Source: Legionella longbeachae
Lineage (GTDB): Bacteria > Pseudomonadota > Gammaproteobacteria > Legionellales > Legionellaceae
DNA length: 9,696 nucleotides
Direction: 5' to 3'
NCBI GenBank assembly: GCA_016191305.1
Contig: JACPOX010000032.1
Coordinates: 16,199-25,894, forward strand
Position numbers and translations under genes: made by a program. Below the pieces are notes generated by a model. It saw only the letters and a list, made by a program, of their open reading frames with translations. It did no database searches and was not told the origin of the DNA. Below are positions 7,839-9,696 of this stretch, in pieces. Positions within the stretch are counted from its first letter, which is position 1, and each line of letters opens with the position of its first letter.

Positions 7839-8405
7839 GTGGCTGCAGTGATGGGTAATGGTGAAGTTATGGATAAATTTAATTTACATGAGCATTTGAA
7901 GGGAAAATATGGTCTTGTGTTTTTTTATCCTTTAGATTTTACCTTTGTATGTCCTTCAGAGTTGATTGCATTAGACCATCGTATTGATGATTTCAAAAGT
8001 CGTAACGTTGAAGTGATTAGTGTTTCTATTGACTCACATTTTACCCATAATGCTTACAGAAATACTCCAGTGAATAAAGGCGGTATTGGGCCTGTGCGTT
8101 ACACTATGGCTGCTGATATGACTCATAGTATTTGCCAATCTTATGGAGTAGAGCATCCTGCTGCAGGTGTTGCTTTCAGAGGTGCATTCATCATTGACAC
8201 TAATGGTATAGTTCGTTCACAAATAGTTAATGATTTGCCTATTGGTCGGAACATAGATGAACTTTTAAGAATCATTGATGCAGTACAGCATTTTGAAGAA
8301 AACGGTGAAGTATGTCCTGCTGGTTGGGCAAAAGGTAAAGCGGGTATGAAGGCATCTACAGAAGGTGTTGCTCAATATCTTGCAGAACATTCTGACTCAT
8401 TATAA
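7839..8405 (+). CDS. ahpC: AhpC/Prx1-type 2-Cys peroxiredoxin, true N-terminus unclear
   Basis: A typical 2-Cys peroxiredoxin that reduces hydrogen and alkyl peroxides. Numbered from GTG 7839: PLDFTFVC with peroxidatic C38 and the P-x3-T-x2-C motif, catalytic-pocket R114 (AFRGAF), a GGIG motif (81-84) and resolving C159 in GEVCPAGW. No C-terminal YF motif is visible, so it may resist overoxidation. The same frame continues upstream with IGRKAPDFT (7812-7838), the conserved first strand of the family, which puts the peroxidatic Cys near position 49 as usual. That upstream part ends at TAA 7803 with only CTG 7806 or ATA 7812 as starters. GTG 7839, ATG 7851 or ATG 7866 (GGTGA ahead) would remove the strand. 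It overlaps or abuts grxD and is presumably co-transcribed. No ahpF is visible; the electron donor is unknown. Confidence 0.85.
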   Translation: MAAVMGNGEVMDKFNLHEHLKGKYGLVFFYPLDFTFVCPSELIALDHRIDDFKSRNVEVISVSIDSHFTHNAYRNTPVNKGGIGPVRYTMAADMTHSICQSYGVEHPAAGVAFRGAFIIDTNGIVRSQIVNDLPIGRNIDELLRIIDAVQHFEENGEVCPAGWAKGKAGMKASTEGVAQYLAEHSDSL

Positions 8406-8415
8406 GAAAACATAC

Positions 8416-8448
8416 AGTCCGGACGAAACAGAATGTAAAGTCCGGACT
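8416..8448. terminator. 9-bp perfect hairpin between convergent ahpC and rnt
   Basis: AGTCCGGAC (8416-8424) and GTCCGGACT (8440-8448) pair perfectly around a 15-nt loop. On the minus strand the stem is followed by a T-rich stretch (TGTTTTCTT), which suits termination of rnt; on the plus strand the following bases are not T-rich, so it is a weaker terminator for ahpC. It starts 10 nt after the ahpC stop and ends 3 nt before the rnt stop. Confidence 0.65.
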
Positions 8449-8451
8449 ATC

Positions 8452-9063
8452 CTACTTGCTATTTTGTATCTGCCAAGTATTCGTCATTTGACAAAATAAA
8501 TCTGCGGTTTTTTCTGCATCATAAATAGCGGAATGAGCTTCCTGAGCATCAAAAGTAATTCCAGCCGCTCGCGCAGCTTTTGCCAAAACCGTCTGTCCAT
8601 AAATAAAACCACCTAGAGTTGCTGTATCAAAGCAGGTGAATGCGTGAAATGGAGATTTAATCCCCGTTCTTTTTATAGCCTCTTTTACAAATAATAAATC
8701 AAACCATGCATTATGACCGACCAAAACAGCACGCTGACATTGCGTTTTTTTCAGTGCGGAAAATATGGGTTTACAAAGGCGCTCTAGGGCGGTTTTTTCA
8801 TCTACAGCAAAACGCAGTGGTTGAAATGGATCGATTTGATTGAATTCCAAAGACTTTTGATCCAATATCGCACCAGGATAAGGCAAAATATGTTCAAAAT
8901 GGCTTTCTCCACGATGAAGCGTTCCTCGCTCATCCATATCAACTAAAACAATACACATTTCTAACAACGCATTTTTGTGCGGATCAATCCCTGCAGTTTC
9001 GACATCAACAACTACTGGTAAAAAACCACGGAATCGTTCTTTAATGTTAATACACAGGCTCAT
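8452..9063 (-). CDS. rnt: Ribonuclease T (DEDDh 3'-5' exoribonuclease)
   Basis: The 203-aa protein (E. coli RNase T is 215 aa) trims 3' ends of tRNA and other stable RNAs, including tRNA end turnover and 5S/23S maturation. All DEDDh residues are visible: D20 and E22 in VVVDVETAG, D122 in GHNAWFD, H177 and D182 in AHSAIYDAEKTADLF. The family's VGHNAxFD and FDTATLGG segments are present. I chose ATG 9063 because GGAG at 9069-9072 is ideally spaced; the longer GTG 9087 reading adds eight non-conserved residues and lacks such a site. The gene overlaps the end of pyrC by 17 nt, so the two are likely one operon with translational coupling. Confidence 0.93.
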   Translation of the reverse strand: MSLCINIKERFRGFLPVVVDVETAGIDPHKNALLEMCIVLVDMDERGTLHRGESHFEHILPYPGAILDQKSLEFNQIDPFQPLRFAVDEKTALERLCKPIFSALKKTQCQRAVLVGHNAWFDLLFVKEAIKRTGIKSPFHAFTCFDTATLGGFIYGQTVLAKAARAAGITFDAQEAHSAIYDAEKTADLFCQMTNTWQIQNSK

Positions 9064-9696
9064 GAATACTCCATAGAATCGTTTCACCAGCAGCTATTGG
9101 GACTACTTGATTTGAGCCAAAAGCTAAGTCCTTGGGGATGATTTGCTTTGCTTTGATTAGTTCAATTTGTTGTTGATTTACAGGCAATTGATAAAATTCA
9201 GCGCCAAAATGACTGAGAAAGTGATTGAGTTGTTTTAATTGATTTAGTTCATCAAATATTTGAGTATATAAAGCCAGAGCAAACGGCGCAGAATAGATCC
9301 CGGCACAACCAGATGCGCTTTCTTTTGCGCTTAAACTATGTGGCGCGCTATCAGTTCCTGCAAAAAATTTAGGATTACCACTGCATGCCGCGCCTTGCAA
9401 TGCTTTTTGATCATTCTCATGTTTGAGAATAGGTAAGCAATAATAATGTGGTCTTAATCCGCCAACCAACAATTTATTTCGATTATACAATAAATGATGT
9501 GGGGTAATGGTTGCGGCTACAGTTTGCGGAGCCTGTGTCACATAGTCAACAGCAGATTGAGAGGAAATGTGTTCCAGAACTATTCTTAATTTAGGAAAAT
9601 TATTGACTAGAGGCTTTAAATATTCGTTAATAAATAAGGACTCCCGTTCAAAAATATCACTGTGAGTTACTTCTCCATGAATTTGTAGTACCAGGT
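9047..9696 (-). CDS. pyrC: Dihydroorotase (class II), C-terminal 215 residues; 5' end outside window
   Basis: The frame is open to the window edge, so only the C-terminal part is present. It catalyses the reversible cyclisation of carbamoyl-aspartate to dihydroorotate in pyrimidine synthesis. Recognisable E. coli-like PyrC blocks: IHGEVTH (zinc-ligand His), VLEHIS (second zinc His), ATITPHHLLYNRN, GGLRPHYYCLPI, catalytic Asp in GTDSAPH, SGCAGIYSAP and the closing AGETILWS. Compared with the E. coli sequence as I recall it, the loop after VTH is two residues shorter (HSDIFERE against HADIDIFDRE). The stop at 9047-9049 lies inside rnt. Confidence 0.93.
   Translation of the reverse strand, partial: LVLQIHGEVTHSDIFERESLFINEYLKPLVNNFPKLRIVLEHISSQSAVDYVTQAPQTVAATITPHHLLYNRNKLLVGGLRPHYYCLPILKHENDQKALQGAACSGNPKFFAGTDSAPHSLSAKESASGCAGIYSAPFALALYTQIFDELNQLKQLNHFLSHFGAEFYQLPVNQQQIELIKAKQIIPKDLAFGSNQVVPIAAGETILWSIHEPVY
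9069..9072 (-). promoter_or_regulatory. Ribosome-binding site deciding the rnt start
   Basis: GGAG on the minus strand, five bases before ATG 9063 and inside the pyrC coding end. It supports the 203-residue RNase T reading over the longer GTG 9087 reading. Confidence 0.6.

Noticed and set aside
9064..9087. Longer rnt start at GTG 9087
   Set aside because: ATG 9063 has an ideal GGAG and the extra eight residues are not family-like.
1..9696. CRISPR arrays, tRNA/rRNA genes, transposases or integrases
   Set aside because: No regularly spaced direct repeats, cloverleaf or rRNA-like stretches and no transposase or integrase motifs were seen on either strand.

Overview
The window looks like a Legionella-type gammaproteobacterial chromosome. 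It is AT-rich, the hybrid-kinase and HPt modules have a Legionella/Coxiella flavour, and the block sodB-argD / grxD-ahpC / rnt-pyrC fits a Legionellaceae core region. The genus is an inference from protein resemblance, not a database match.

Left part (1-2444, minus strand): the 5' part of a large gene, open at the window edge. It encodes a non-ribosomal peptide synthetase-like protein with an N-terminal formyltransferase domain, a condensation-like segment that seems to keep only the C-terminal half, and the first part of an adenylation domain. The product probably begins with an N-formylated building block.

Middle (2559-5273, plus strand, divergent from the synthetase): a decayed hybrid sensor kinase (PAS-PAS-HisKA-HATPase-REC-HPt). 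It has one frameshift in the first PAS domain and a deletion plus frameshift that removes the ATP-binding N-box. A separate CheY-like receiver protein follows; it resembles the kinase's own receiver and has no good start codon. A 75-bp imperfect palindrome (5366-5440) lies between it and the convergent argD.

Right part (5464-9696): housekeeping and oxidative-stress genes. sodB (iron superoxide dismutase) and argD form a tight minus-strand pair. Divergent from them, grxD (monothiol glutaredoxin, CGFS type) runs into an AhpC/Prx1 peroxiredoxin on the plus strand. The conserved peroxiredoxin N-terminus is read in another frame over the 3' end of grxD, and no ordinary start codon is available for it. 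A 9-bp perfect hairpin separates this gene from the convergent rnt (RNase T), which overlaps the 3' end of pyrC (dihydroorotase, cut by the window edge).

Functionally, superoxide dismutase, peroxiredoxin and the Fe-S-related glutaredoxin form an oxidative-stress/iron cluster around one shared intergenic region (7222-7495). The left third looks accessory: a secondary-metabolite gene beside eroding signalling genes. The points most worth checking are the formyltransferase/half-condensation synthetase, the grxD-ahpC junction, and the stepwise decay of the kinase locus.
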